Shown: positions 1 to 6,284, counted from the first letter of the stretch. The stretch: 6,284 nt of DNA from Desulfobacterales bacterium (GCA_029940345.1 JAOZRC010000250.1:1-6284), one strand, 5' to 3'. Made by a program: numbers and translations. Notes: generated by a model from the sequence alone, not told the origin.

Positions 1-1349
1 TTTTTAAAGGGCTGTATATTTATGATAAATATGATTGGGAGCAATCCTATCCGGTAATCAATATCAGTTTTGCAAGCGGTGTGATGACCAGCCGCGAAAA
101 ACTTGATATTACCATCAAAGCGATTCTGAACGATAATGCCAAATTTTTTGGCATCAAATTCGATCATGATGAAATTAGTTTGCAATTTAAGGAACTTATA
201 AAAAAGGTCAGTGATAAATATCAACAAAAAGCCGTCATCCTGATAGATGAATACGACAAACCGATATTAGACAATATCACGGATACGGAAACAGCCGTTG
301 AAATGCGAGAGGGATTAAAAAATTTTTACTCGGTTATCAAGGGCTGTGATGAATACATTAAATTTGTTTTTCTGACCGGTGTGTCCAAATTCAGTAAGGT
401 TTCCATTTTCAGCGGATTAAATAATCTTGATGATATTACGCTTGATTCCAGGTATGCGACAATATGCGGCTATACTCAGGCTGATCTGGAAAGAGAGTTT
501 AAGGCATATCTGAGCGATTGCGATCTGAATGAAATCAAGAAATGGTATAACGGTTACGCATGGTGCGGAGAAAATGTATATAACCCATTTGATATACTTT
601 TATTTTTTGCAAAAGGTAAAATATTCCGTAATTACTGGTTTGAAACAGGAACGCCGTCGTTTTTAATAAAACTTCTGCGGAAAAACAGATATTATATCCC
701 TGACATTGAGATGACTGAGGCGGGTGAAGAGCTTATCGGCGCGTTTGATATTGAAAATATTCTGATTGAAACCCTTTTATTTCAGGCTGGCTATCTGACT
801 ATCTCTGAAACTTTTCAATTGGGAGTCGAAATCATACACACGCTGAAATATCCCAATCTCGAAGTTAAAAAGGCGCTTACAGATTATATTCTTACAGACT
901 TGGTTCATAACATTGTTCAAAAGAACAAAAATAAAATTTCAATTTATCGGGTGTTGCAAAAAGGAGATGTTGACAAATTCAAGGAAATTTTTATTGCCTT
1001 GTTCGCATCTATCCCTCACGATTGGTATCGTAAAAACAATATAGCTGACTACGAAGGCTACTACGCTTCGATTTTTTACTGCTATTTCACATCTCTCGGT
1101 CTTGATGTAACACCTGAGGATACAACCAATCACGGTCGGATTGATATGACTCTCAAATTCGAGGGTGTCATTTACATATTTGAATTTAAGGTCACAGAAT
1201 TGGTGAAAGATAAAAATTCGGCGTTGCAGCAAATAAAAGCGAAAAAGTATTATGAAAAATATTCGGATGATAAAGAAATCTGGCTGATCGGCATAGAATT
1301 TTCCAAAGAGGAAAGAAATATCACCGCTTATGAATGGGAAAAAGTGTAA
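1..1349 (+). CDS. AAA-ATPase_like / PD-(D/E)XK nuclease family protein, 5' end missing
   Basis: Open frame from base 3 to a TAA at 1347-1349, giving 448 visible residues. There is no need to start at the internal GTG (81) or ATG (84), because the 26 codons before them already match the family (FKGL, then WEQSYPVI). The family usually runs a little over 500 residues, so about 60-80 N-terminal residues with the Walker A loop are probably outside the window. Visible landmarks: Walker B VILIDEYDKP (Asp-Glu codons 246-251); the TGVSKFSKVSIFSGLNNL segment; YNGY and VYNPFDI followed by YWFETG; and a C-terminal nuclease-like core with RIDMTL (Asp 1143-1145) and IFEFK (Glu 1182-1184, Lys 1188-1190). 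Known: this is the architecture of Pfam AAA-ATPase_like plus PDDEXK_9 (DUF1703-type), probably cytoplasmic and often multi-copy in anaerobe genomes, with no settled biological role. Inference: nucleic-acid cleavage or a defence/selfish role is possible, since the acidic/Lys triad is intact. The gene is clearly AT-richer than the downstream pump. No second gene is fused or overlapping. Confidence 0.88.
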   Translation, partial: FKGLYIYDKYDWEQSYPVINISFASGVMTSREKLDITIKAILNDNAKFFGIKFDHDEISLQFKELIKKVSDKYQQKAVILIDEYDKPILDNITDTETAVEMREGLKNFYSVIKGCDEYIKFVFLTGVSKFSKVSIFSGLNNLDDITLDSRYATICGYTQADLEREFKAYLSDCDLNEIKKWYNGYAWCGENVYNPFDILLFFAKGKIFRNYWFETGTPSFLIKLLRKNRYYIPDIEMTEAGEELIGAFDIENILIETLLFQAGYLTISETFQLGVEIIHTLKYPNLEVKKALTDYILTDLVHNIVQKNKNKISIYRVLQKGDVDKFKEIFIALFASIPHDWYRKNNIADYEGYYASIFYCYFTSLGLDVTPEDTTNHGRIDMTLKFEGVIYIFEFKVTELVKDKNSALQQIKAKKYYEKYSDDKEIWLIGIEFSKEERNITAYEWEKV

Positions 1350-1408
1350 ACCGCTCACGGGCAAAATGAAGGCTTCCGAAAACGCTTTGGTTGCAATTAT
1401 CGAGCAAA

Positions 1409-1473
1409 TGAACCACTAATAAACACGAATGATATATTTTTTTTAGTGTTCATTGGTGTCCATTCGTGGTTCA
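1409..1473. repeat. Imperfect inverted repeat built of CACNAATRRA decamers
   Basis: Two 24-base arms, 1409-1432 and 1450-1473, match as an inverted repeat at 20 of 24 positions without gaps; the outer 8 bases (TGAACCAC / GTGGTTCA) are perfect and the spacer is 17 bases. At finer scale the element is short repeats of period 10: on the + strand CACTAATAAA (1414-1423) and CACGAATGAT (1424-1433); on the - strand CACGAATGGA (1459-1468), CACCAATGAA (1449-1458) and a decayed CACTAAAAAA (1439-1448). I recall similar strings of CACGAAT units between genes in many environmental bacteria, but cannot confirm identity here. It could fold as a hairpin in RNA. It lacks a following T-run on the + strand, so it is not a classical terminator for the upstream gene. 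Confidence 0.7.
1430..1438 (+). promoter_or_regulatory. Possible extended -10 promoter element for the RND gene
   Basis: TGATATATT fits the extended -10 pattern TGnTATAAT with one mismatch and lies 62 bases before the pump start codon, inside the spacer of the inverted repeat. No convincing -35 hexamer is found 16-18 bases upstream. AT-rich spacers produce such matches by chance, so this is only a candidate. Confidence 0.2.
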
Positions 1474-1500
1474 CACCACTCGCAATGAAGGTACCAAATT

Positions 1501-4500
1501 ATGAAACGCATTCTGACCGCATTTGCACGCAACACGGTGTTTGCCAATATCCTGCTGATAATCATCTTTTTTGCCGGCGGACTGGCCGGCGTTTTTATGA
1601 TTCGGGAAACATTTCCGGAATTTTCTTTGGACATGATTACGATTTCAGTGCCCTATCCCGGCGCCGATCCCGAAGAAACCGAAGAGGGTATCAGTCGTAA
1701 AATTGAGGAAGCCCTGGAAAGTATCGAAGGAATTAAGCAGTACACCACCAAATCCGATGAGAATATCGGTACAGCCATGATTGAAGTGCAAGAGGATTAT
1801 GATGTCAATGAAGTGTTAGACAAGGTGCGCAGCAAGGTGGACGCCATTTCCACTTTTCCGACCGATGCCGAAAAACCGATTATCTCCGAATTGATGCTCA
1901 GAGACATTGTGGACCTTGTTTATCTCTCCGGCGATATGCCGGAGCGTCGTCTGAAAGAGTGGGCTGAAGAGATCAAAGATGAGATTCAGCAAATCCCGGA
2001 AATCTCCCAGGTGGGCATTTTCGGTATTCGCGATTATGAAATCAGCGTAGAAGTATCCGAGGAGCGCCTCAGAAAATTCGGTCTGACGTTTAACATGGTC
2101 ACCGATGCCATACGGCGGAGCAATCTGAACATGGCGGGCGGCGTGATTCGTACAAGTGGAGAAGAGATTCGTTTGCGCACTGTGGGACGCAAATACACCG
2201 GCGCAGAATTGGCCTCTGTTGTGGTGTTGGCGCGTCCTGAAGGTGAAATCATCACGTTAGATAAAGTGGCAGAAATTCATGACGATTTTGTTCAGGACCC
2301 GATTTTTGCAGCCATTAACGGCGAACCCGCTGTCTTGGTCATGGTGTATAAAACCAAGGAAGAGGATGCGCTCAAAATTTCCAAAGCCATTAAAGCCTTT
2401 ATCAGTAAGAAACAGCAGCAGCTTCCTGAAGGCGTCAATATCCGAATTCTTTACGAAAGCACCACCATGCTTCGTGATCGCATTAATCTCCTGGTAAGAA
2501 ACGGGATTATCGGTTTGATTATCGTTTTTCTCCTATTGTGGATATTTCTGGATTTGCGGTTAAGCTTCTGGGGCGGCATGGGCATCCCGATCTCCATTGC
2601 CGGCGCGCTGGCCATTATGCATAGCATTGGGGCGACGATCAACATGATTTCACTTTTCGGCTTAATCATGGTATTGGGAATTGTTGTTGATGACGCCATT
2701 GTTGTAGGTGAATCGATTTATGTTCATCGCAAGAGCGGCAAGCCGCCGTTAAAAGCGGCGGTAGATGGCGTGCTTGAAGTGGGAATGCCCGTGTTTGCCG
2801 CCGTAATCACCACGATCGTGGCGTTTATTCCTTTATTATATATCGGCGGTATCATGGGTAAATTTATCGCCATTATGCCGGTTGTGGTGATTTCCTGTCT
2901 CGTGGTTTCCCTGCTGGAATGTTTATTCCTGCTGCCGGCGCATTTGAGCCATCTTCCGGATATAAACAGCGATCTGCAAAATATGAATCCGTTTGGCCGG
3001 TCATACCACCGCATGCAGCGCTTTCCGAGCCGTTGCCTGGAATGGTTCGTTGAACATATTTATGCGCCTATGCTAAAAAAAACCCTTGAATGGCGTTATA
3101 TCTCTTTCTGTATTGCGATCACGATTCTGCTGCTCGCTATCGGCTTGATCAAGGGAGGGATTATAAAATTTGAAGTGTTCCCGGAATTAGACGGCTTTAT
3201 TGTTACGGCAAATATTGAGTTTCCGCATGGAACGCCACCGGAAAAGACTCAACAGGCGGTTAAGCAGGTTGAAGATGCGCTTTTACGACTATCTCAAAAA
3301 ACACCTACGCTAACGGGTGAGCCAATGATCGAAAACCTTCTGACGCTGGTGGGACAGACGTTGAGCCAGATACCGGAATCGGGGCCCAATGTGGGTGGCG
3401 TACAGGCAATCCTGCTGGCATCGGAAAGACGAGGCGTTCATTCCAAAAAGATTATAGTGGACTGGGAAAAAGAGGTGGGAACGATTCCGGGCGTCAAAGC
3501 GCTGACATTTTCAGGTTTGTCCGCCGGCCCGCCGGGCGCACCCATTGAAATATGGATTCAGGGCCACGAGATGGAAACTATCCTGGCCGCGGCTGATGAG
3601 CTGACCGACCGGTTGCGCAAGTTTGACGGCGTTTTTCAGATTCGTTCCGACTTTTCACCCGGCAAGAACGAAATGCGGCTTGAACTCAAGCCCGAAGCCC
3701 GCACATTGGGATTGACCGTAAATGATCTGGCGCAGCAGATCCATGCCGGTTATTTCGGCGATGAAGCGTTACGCTTGCAGCGCGGGCGGGATGATATCCG
3801 TGTGAAAGTGCGCTACACCGCAGATGAACGCAGCCGGATGTCCAATTTGGAATCGGTGCGCATTCGCACGCCCAACGGCCAGGAAGTCCCGCTTTTCAGT
3901 GTGGCTGATGTCCGTTTTACGCCGGGTTATGCGACGATTACGCGCACTGACGGTATGCGGCGCGTATCAGTCAGTGCGGAGGTGGACAACAACAGAGCCA
4001 ATGCCAATGAAATCTTAGATGAACTGGACAGCTCCTTTTTTCCCCAGATACATCATCGCTATCCGGGTTTATTTATCGCCATGCAAGGCGAAAAGAAAAA
4101 AATGCGTGAATCTTTCGGCAGCCTGCAAATCGGTTTTCCCATGGCAATTCTCGGTATGTTTATCATTATCGCCACCATTTTCAGGTCTTACGTGCAGCCG
4201 TTCATTATCCTGTTCACGGTTCCTTTCGGTATTATCGGCGGTGTTGCTGCGCATTACCTGTTAGGCTTTAATCTTTCGATGATGAGCATCTTCGGAATGG
4301 TGGCGCTGGCCGGTGTTGTGGTCAACGATGCCATTGTGCTGATTGAACGCATTAATGAAAATATCGCCCAGGGAATGCCGTTTCTTGATGCGATCAAAAA
4401 GGGCGGCGCCCGGCGTTTTCGCGCTATTTTTCTGACTTCGTTAAGCACTGTCGGCGGTCTTATGCCGCTAATTTTAGAAACGGACATGCAAGCCCGTTTT

Positions 4501-4686
4501 CTGATCCCCATGGCGCTTTCCATCGCCGGCGGCGTCGCGTTTGCAACAGTGTTAACGCTGCTGCTGATCCCCAGTCTGCTGGTGATTTTAAACGATTTGC
4601 GTCGCTTGACGCATCGTTTTAAGAACGGCGTGTGGATAGCGCGTGAGGCTGTTGAACCGGCGCGGGGGCGTAAAGCGGATTTGTAA
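1501..4686 (+). CDS. RND-family efflux pump permease (AcrB/MdtC-like)
   Basis: A complete 1061-residue inner-membrane RND transporter, the usual size for drug/hydrophobe exporters of the ACR_tran family. It uses the proton gradient to move substrate from periplasm or membrane towards an outer-membrane channel. ATG 1501 is preceded by GAAGGT (1487-1492) at 8-base spacing, and an in-frame TGA at 1486-1488 rules out an earlier start. Membrane segments lie at about residues 13-34, 335-351, 360-378, 384-407, 430-449, 453-480, 533-551, 876-896, 898-920, 926-949, 972-992 and 1000-1029, with two large periplasmic loops (about 35-334 and 552-875), the duplicated RND plan. TM4 carries GIVVDDAIVVGES with the proton-relay pair Asp397-Asp398. 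TM11 keeps the counterparts of AcrB Arg971 and Thr978 (Arg972, Thr979). TM10 reads AGVVVNDAIV, so the place of AcrB Lys940 is held by Asn942, followed by Asp943, as I recall for a broad non-AcrB subgroup. Substrate cannot be read from sequence. No adaptor (HlyD-like) or TolC-like gene is visible beside it. Confidence 0.95.
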   Translation: MKRILTAFARNTVFANILLIIIFFAGGLAGVFMIRETFPEFSLDMITISVPYPGADPEETEEGISRKIEEALESIEGIKQYTTKSDENIGTAMIEVQEDYDVNEVLDKVRSKVDAISTFPTDAEKPIISELMLRDIVDLVYLSGDMPERRLKEWAEEIKDEIQQIPEISQVGIFGIRDYEISVEVSEERLRKFGLTFNMVTDAIRRSNLNMAGGVIRTSGEEIRLRTVGRKYTGAELASVVVLARPEGEIITLDKVAEIHDDFVQDPIFAAINGEPAVLVMVYKTKEEDALKISKAIKAFISKKQQQLPEGVNIRILYESTTMLRDRINLLVRNGIIGLIIVFLLLWIFLDLRLSFWGGMGIPISIAGALAIMHSIGATINMISLFGLIMVLGIVVDDAIVVGESIYVHRKSGKPPLKAAVDGVLEVGMPVFAAVITTIVAFIPLLYIGGIMGKFIAIMPVVVISCLVVSLLECLFLLPAHLSHLPDINSDLQNMNPFGRSYHRMQRFPSRCLEWFVEHIYAPMLKKTLEWRYISFCIAITILLLAIGLIKGGIIKFEVFPELDGFIVTANIEFPHGTPPEKTQQAVKQVEDALLRLSQKTPTLTGEPMIENLLTLVGQTLSQIPESGPNVGGVQAILLASERRGVHSKKIIVDWEKEVGTIPGVKALTFSGLSAGPPGAPIEIWIQGHEMETILAAADELTDRLRKFDGVFQIRSDFSPGKNEMRLELKPEARTLGLTVNDLAQQIHAGYFGDEALRLQRGRDDIRVKVRYTADERSRMSNLESVRIRTPNGQEVPLFSVADVRFTPGYATITRTDGMRRVSVSAEVDNNRANANEILDELDSSFFPQIHHRYPGLFIAMQGEKKKMRESFGSLQIGFPMAILGMFIIIATIFRSYVQPFIILFTVPFGIIGGVAAHYLLGFNLSMMSIFGMVALAGVVVNDAIVLIERINENIAQGMPFLDAIKKGGARRFRAIFLTSLSTVGGLMPLILETDMQARFLIPMALSIAGGVAFATVLTLLLIPSLLVILNDLRRLTHRFKNGVWIAREAVEPARGRKADL

Positions 4687-4781
4687 TCAAAAGCCTGTTC
4701 ATATACCGTTTTGGTCGCCATATATTTTTTTTATGCGAATAGCTCCTGGCCCAGTTGAAAATGAGACAGAGAGATTACGGC

Positions 4782-4808
4782 GGCTTCATGATCATCAGCC
4801 TTATTTTT
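4782..4808 (+). terminator. Weak candidate terminator downstream of the pump gene
   Basis: GGCT (4782-4785) can pair with AGCC (4797-4800) around an 11-base loop holding the palindrome ATGATCAT, followed by TTATTTTT (4801-4808). The stem is only 4 bp and the U-tract is interrupted. It lies about 95 bases after the pump stop codon and 54 before the next gene. It is the best terminator-like structure in this gap but not a strong one. Confidence 0.25.
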
Positions 4809-4861
4809 GATTGCTTTGTTAAATATGAAATCAGGGAACTGGATGCAACAAGGATATAAAT

Positions 4862-5503
4862 ATGCCCATTGATGATGATTATAAAAAAATTAAGAACGAA
4901 ATAATATCAGAGCGGATTGCTGAAACAATCAAAAAAGACCCTGAAAATTGGTCTGCCCGGCTTGAAGATATCGGTTTTACCTGGGTGGATGACAGTTATG
5001 GGGATCAGGAGGAACAAGAAGAAAAACGGGCTAAACCTGAAAATGTTAACCAGGAATTTCTGAAAGATTATTTTGATGGCCATATCAAGCTTTCGGATGC
5101 GGTGTTGAAAGCGTTTTCAGATGAAAGAAATGCAGATAATCCCAACTATCCGCTGTTCAGAAAATATTTTAAAAGCGGAAATGAACGCTTGAGGCTGCTT
5201 CTTTTATATGGTTTGGCAAAAAATACGACAGATACAGACCTGTTGAATGATTTAACCTTTTTCCATGAATTTCGAAATATGTTGAGTATGCTTATCCGGA
5301 TGTATCTCAAAGCAAGTGAAGAGGAACAGGATATAGACAGATTTAAAGAGATCGCTGAAGATTTTTATTACGCAGCTGAGCCGGATGGGTATGATGCCCT
5401 GCAAGAGTTGGAACAGCGCTTTCCGTCTGATTCTGCAAAAGGGGAAGTTGTCAGAAAACTCATTCAGGATCGGTTGTCTGAGCCTGATGATATACAGTTT
5501 TAA
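4862..5503 (+). CDS. Acidic, probably helical protein of unknown function
   Basis: A 213-residue frame that I do not recognise. The start is well supported: AAGGA (4850-4854) lies 7 bases before ATG 4862, and an in-frame TGA at 4826-4828 leaves no other ATG, GTG or TTG in between. Counting by hand, it has 49 Asp+Glu against 30 Lys+Arg, so it is strongly acidic. It has no cysteine, no signal peptide and no membrane segment, so it is probably cytoplasmic. Residues 1-40 look helical (ending near LEDIGFTWVDD); about 43-60 is a Glu-rich charged linker (DQEEQEEKR); from about 65 to 210 are amphipathic helices, including an Arg/Leu-rich one (NERLRLLLLYGLAK, residues 107-120) and YLKASEEEQDIDRFKEIAED (138-157). 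The pattern could be an alpha-solenoid or a small helical bundle; that is inference. It stands alone, 175 bases after the pump stop and 287 before the antitoxin, so there is no operon partner to suggest a role. Codon periodicity and the Shine-Dalgarno favour a real gene. Confidence 0.75.
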   Translation: MPIDDDYKKIKNEIISERIAETIKKDPENWSARLEDIGFTWVDDSYGDQEEQEEKRAKPENVNQEFLKDYFDGHIKLSDAVLKAFSDERNADNPNYPLFRKYFKSGNERLRLLLLYGLAKNTTDTDLLNDLTFFHEFRNMLSMLIRMYLKASEEEQDIDRFKEIAEDFYYAAEPDGYDALQELEQRFPSDSAKGEVVRKLIQDRLSEPDDIQF

Positions 5504-5649
5504 GGGAAATAGCGCTTGTCATTAAATGTTGGGCCTGTAAAATGAGGCTATGGAAATATCAAAAGACTAACTTAAAAAACGCGACCATCATAGTCGGGAA
5601 AGTGTTATTTTGTCGCCGGTGGGGTAAGATAAAGGAAGTTGGCCTCCGT

Positions 5650-5678
5650 TTGACTTTTATCGATTCGCATTCTATGTT
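5650..5678 (+). promoter_or_regulatory. Candidate sigma70-type promoter upstream of the toxin-antitoxin operon
   Basis: TTGACT (5650-5655) and TATGTT (5673-5678) are separated by exactly 17 bases, each with a good but imperfect match to the consensus hexamers. It would give a leader of about 105 bases before the antitoxin ATG at 5791. The -35 hexamer overlaps a partial copy (5641-5655) of the inverted-repeat site found at 5736-5750. Confidence 0.4.
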
Positions 5679-5720
5679 AATCAGAGAGGCAAGTATCAGT
5701 ATGAACTTTAAGATCAGAAT

Positions 5721-5726
5721 TATAAT
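5721..5726 (+). promoter_or_regulatory. Perfect -10 hexamer TATAAT near the antitoxin gene
   Basis: TATAAT matches the -10 consensus exactly, 64 bases before the antitoxin start. No recognisable -35 hexamer and no TGn extension is present, so on its own it would need an activator or be weak. If used, transcription would begin near 5733, directly at the inverted repeat 5736-5750, a typical place for an autorepressor to bind. Confidence 0.35.
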
Positions 5727-5735
5727 TTCATGAAA

Positions 5736-5750
5736 GGTCTGACGGAGACC
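5736..5750. promoter_or_regulatory. Inverted repeat, candidate antitoxin operator
   Basis: GGTCT-GACGG-AGACC is a perfect 5-bp inverted repeat with a 5-base centre, 40 bases before the antitoxin start codon. Ribbon-helix-helix antitoxins usually repress their own operon through short inverted or direct repeats close to the promoter, so an operator role is a reasonable inference. The reverse complement of this 15-mer matches 5641-5655 at 11 of 15 positions without gaps. Confidence 0.4.
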
Positions 5751-5752
5751 AT

Positions 5753-5771
5753 CCCTTTATGAGCCCTTTAT
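5753..5771 (+). repeat. Tandem CCCTTTAT direct repeat, 11-base period
   Basis: CCCTTTAT occurs at 5753-5760 and again at 5764-5771, one helical turn apart, immediately after the inverted repeat and before the antitoxin Shine-Dalgarno (AGAGG, 5779-5783). The spacing would put two identical sites on the same DNA face, which suits cooperative binding of ribbon-helix-helix dimers; chance is also possible for an 8-base element. Confidence 0.4.
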
Positions 5772-5790
5772 CATTTCCAGAGGCAAAAAG

Positions 5791-6045
5791 ATGAATACCC
5801 AACAGATAGCCATATCGATACCAGTAGATATGGTGTCAGTCATTGATGAAATCAGCAAACGGAAGGGAGTATCGCGAAGTAAGTTTATTTCCATAGTGCT
5901 CCATGAAAAAATTGCCACTGAGAAAAAGCAATGCCTGAAAAATGAGTATGATTCCATTTTTTCAGATGAAGCGATTTGCAGGGAACAACTGGATACTGCA
6001 AAGTGGTTTGAAGGCGCTGACGCAGATGAGGGGCAGGAATGGTGA
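5791..6045 (+). CDS. mazE: Ribbon-helix-helix (CopG-like) antitoxin of a MazEF module
   Basis: An 84-residue protein with the classic ribbon-helix-helix layout in its first 42 residues: strand QQIAISIPVD, helix MVSVIDEISKRK, turn GVSRS, second helix KFISIVLHEKIATEK. Dimers of this fold bind DNA through the paired strands. The C-terminal half (about 49-84) is acidic, with a Trp-Phe pair and a DADE stretch, as expected for the flexible tail that covers the toxin. ATG 5791 follows AGAGG (5779-5783) by 7 bases, and an in-frame TGA at 5740-5742 excludes earlier starts. Its stop overlaps the downstream toxin start, indicating translational coupling in one operon. Role: labile antitoxin and probable autorepressor, acting in the cytoplasm. 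It resembles the ribbon-helix-helix antitoxin of Bacillus MazEF rather than the AbrB-fold MazE of E. coli, so the symbol indicates position and role, not orthology to E. coli MazE. Confidence 0.85.
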   Translation: MNTQQIAISIPVDMVSVIDEISKRKGVSRSKFISIVLHEKIATEKKQCLKNEYDSIFSDEAICREQLDTAKWFEGADADEGQEW

Positions 6046-6284
6046 TCCGAAAAGGCACCATTTATTGGGTTGATTTTTCACCGGGGAAAGGATCCGAACC
6101 GAGGGGCAGAAGGCCCGGTCTCGTGATTCAAAATAATGTATTAAACGACAGCAAGCTGAATACGGTGATTATGTTGGCCATTACTTCCACGTTGAAATTC
6201 GGAAATTTGCCAGGTAATGTCATTTTGAAAAAAGGTGAGGCCAATATGCCTAAACGGTGTGTCATCAATGTAACCCAGATCAAA
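6039..6284 (+). CDS. mazF: MazF-type mRNA interferase toxin, 3' end beyond the window
   Basis: Eighty-two codons are visible of a family that is usually about 110-120 residues, so the C-terminal quarter or so lies outside the window; nothing suggests the gene is broken. The N-terminus reads KGTIYWVDFSPGKGSEPRGR, then RPGLVIQNN, the signature of PemK/MazF endoribonucleases that cleave single-stranded mRNA at short sequences in the cytoplasm. Aligned by eye with Bacillus subtilis MazF, the catalytic pair is kept: Arg25 and Thr49 (Arg25 and Thr48 there, with a one-residue insertion between). The start may be ATG 6039, overlapping the antitoxin stop by 7 bases, or GTG 6042, overlapping by 4. GAGGGG (6028-6033) is 5 bases before the first and 8 before the second; ATG is preferred as the stronger codon. 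The overlap fits coupled translation with the antitoxin made first. Cleavage specificity cannot be told from the sequence. Confidence 0.92.
   Translation, partial: MVIRKGTIYWVDFSPGKGSEPRGRRPGLVIQNNVLNDSKLNTVIMLAITSTLKFGNLPGNVILKKGEANMPKRCVINVTQIK

Noticed and set aside
939..1364. 141-codon open frame on the - strand
   Set aside because: Lies antisense to the conserved PD-(D/E)XK domain of the AAA-family gene; a shadow of the real coding frame.
1366..1419. Short open frame encoding MKASENALVAIIEQMNH between the AAA gene and the pump; possible tail of a disrupted gene such as an adaptor
   Set aside because: Only 17 codons, no Shine-Dalgarno, and the peptide does not resemble an adaptor C-terminus I know. 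Its stop codon lies within the repeat element. Not supportable as a gene or pseudogene.
4254..4721. 155-codon open frame on the - strand
   Set aside because: Antisense to transmembrane segments 9-12 of the RND pump; Thr/Ser/Arg-rich composition typical of a shadow frame.
4721..4732. T-run of eight after the pump gene as a terminator
   Set aside because: The preceding sequence offers only a 3-bp ACC/GGT stem and AT pairs; no GC-rich hairpin abuts the T-run.
5533..5548. GCCT/AGGC inverted repeat after the unknown gene as a terminator
   Set aside because: 4-bp stem with no following T-tract.
5581..5616. GCGAC able to pair with either GTCG (5593-5596) or GTCGC (5612-5616), a possible alternative-fold leader or riboswitch
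   Set aside because: Stems are only 4-5 bp and match no riboswitch pattern; expected by chance in this length.
5542..5733. 63-codon open frame on the + strand between the unknown gene and the antitoxin
   Set aside because: No ribosome binding site at a proper distance, no recognisable protein features, and it runs across the promoter candidates at 5650-5726.
1..6284. CRISPR array, tRNA, rRNA or insertion-sequence ends
   Set aside because: No regularly spaced long repeats, no cloverleaf or rRNA-like stretches, and no transposase or terminal inverted repeats with target duplications could be seen.

Overview
The window reads like accessory chromosomal DNA from a Gram-negative bacterium. The main evidence is a full-length inner-membrane RND pump, a class that works across two membranes. 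The flanking gene families (AAA-ATPase_like/PD-(D/E)XK, MazEF, and intergenic CAC-N-AAT decamer repeats) are common in environmental anaerobes such as Desulfobacterota and Bacteroidota. That lineage guess is from memory and weak; no rRNA or tRNA is present to anchor it. All real genes lie on the + strand.

Layout. Bases 1-1349 hold the 3' part of an AAA-ATPase_like / PD-(D/E)XK nuclease-family gene; its start and Walker A lie outside the window. Bases 1350-1500 are intergenic and contain an inverted arrangement of decamer repeats. Bases 1501-4686 encode a complete 1061-residue RND efflux permease. Bases 4687-4861 are intergenic, with at most a weak terminator. Bases 4862-5503 encode an acidic, probably helical 213-residue protein that I do not recognise. 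Bases 5504-5790 carry no supportable gene but have promoter-like and operator-like signals. Bases 5791-6045 encode a ribbon-helix-helix antitoxin, overlapping by 7 bases a MazF-type toxin (6039 onward) cut by the window end.

How the genes relate. Only the last two form a clear functional unit: a type II toxin-antitoxin module in which the antitoxin should neutralise the MazF mRNA interferase and repress their shared promoter. The pump normally needs a periplasmic adaptor and an outer-membrane channel. Neither is visible, and the position just upstream, where an adaptor often sits, is taken by the AT-rich AAA/nuclease gene. The window therefore looks like a collection of independent modules. 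I see no convincing new multi-gene system; the most interesting signals are the repeat cluster before the pump and the paired operator-like sites before the toxin-antitoxin module.
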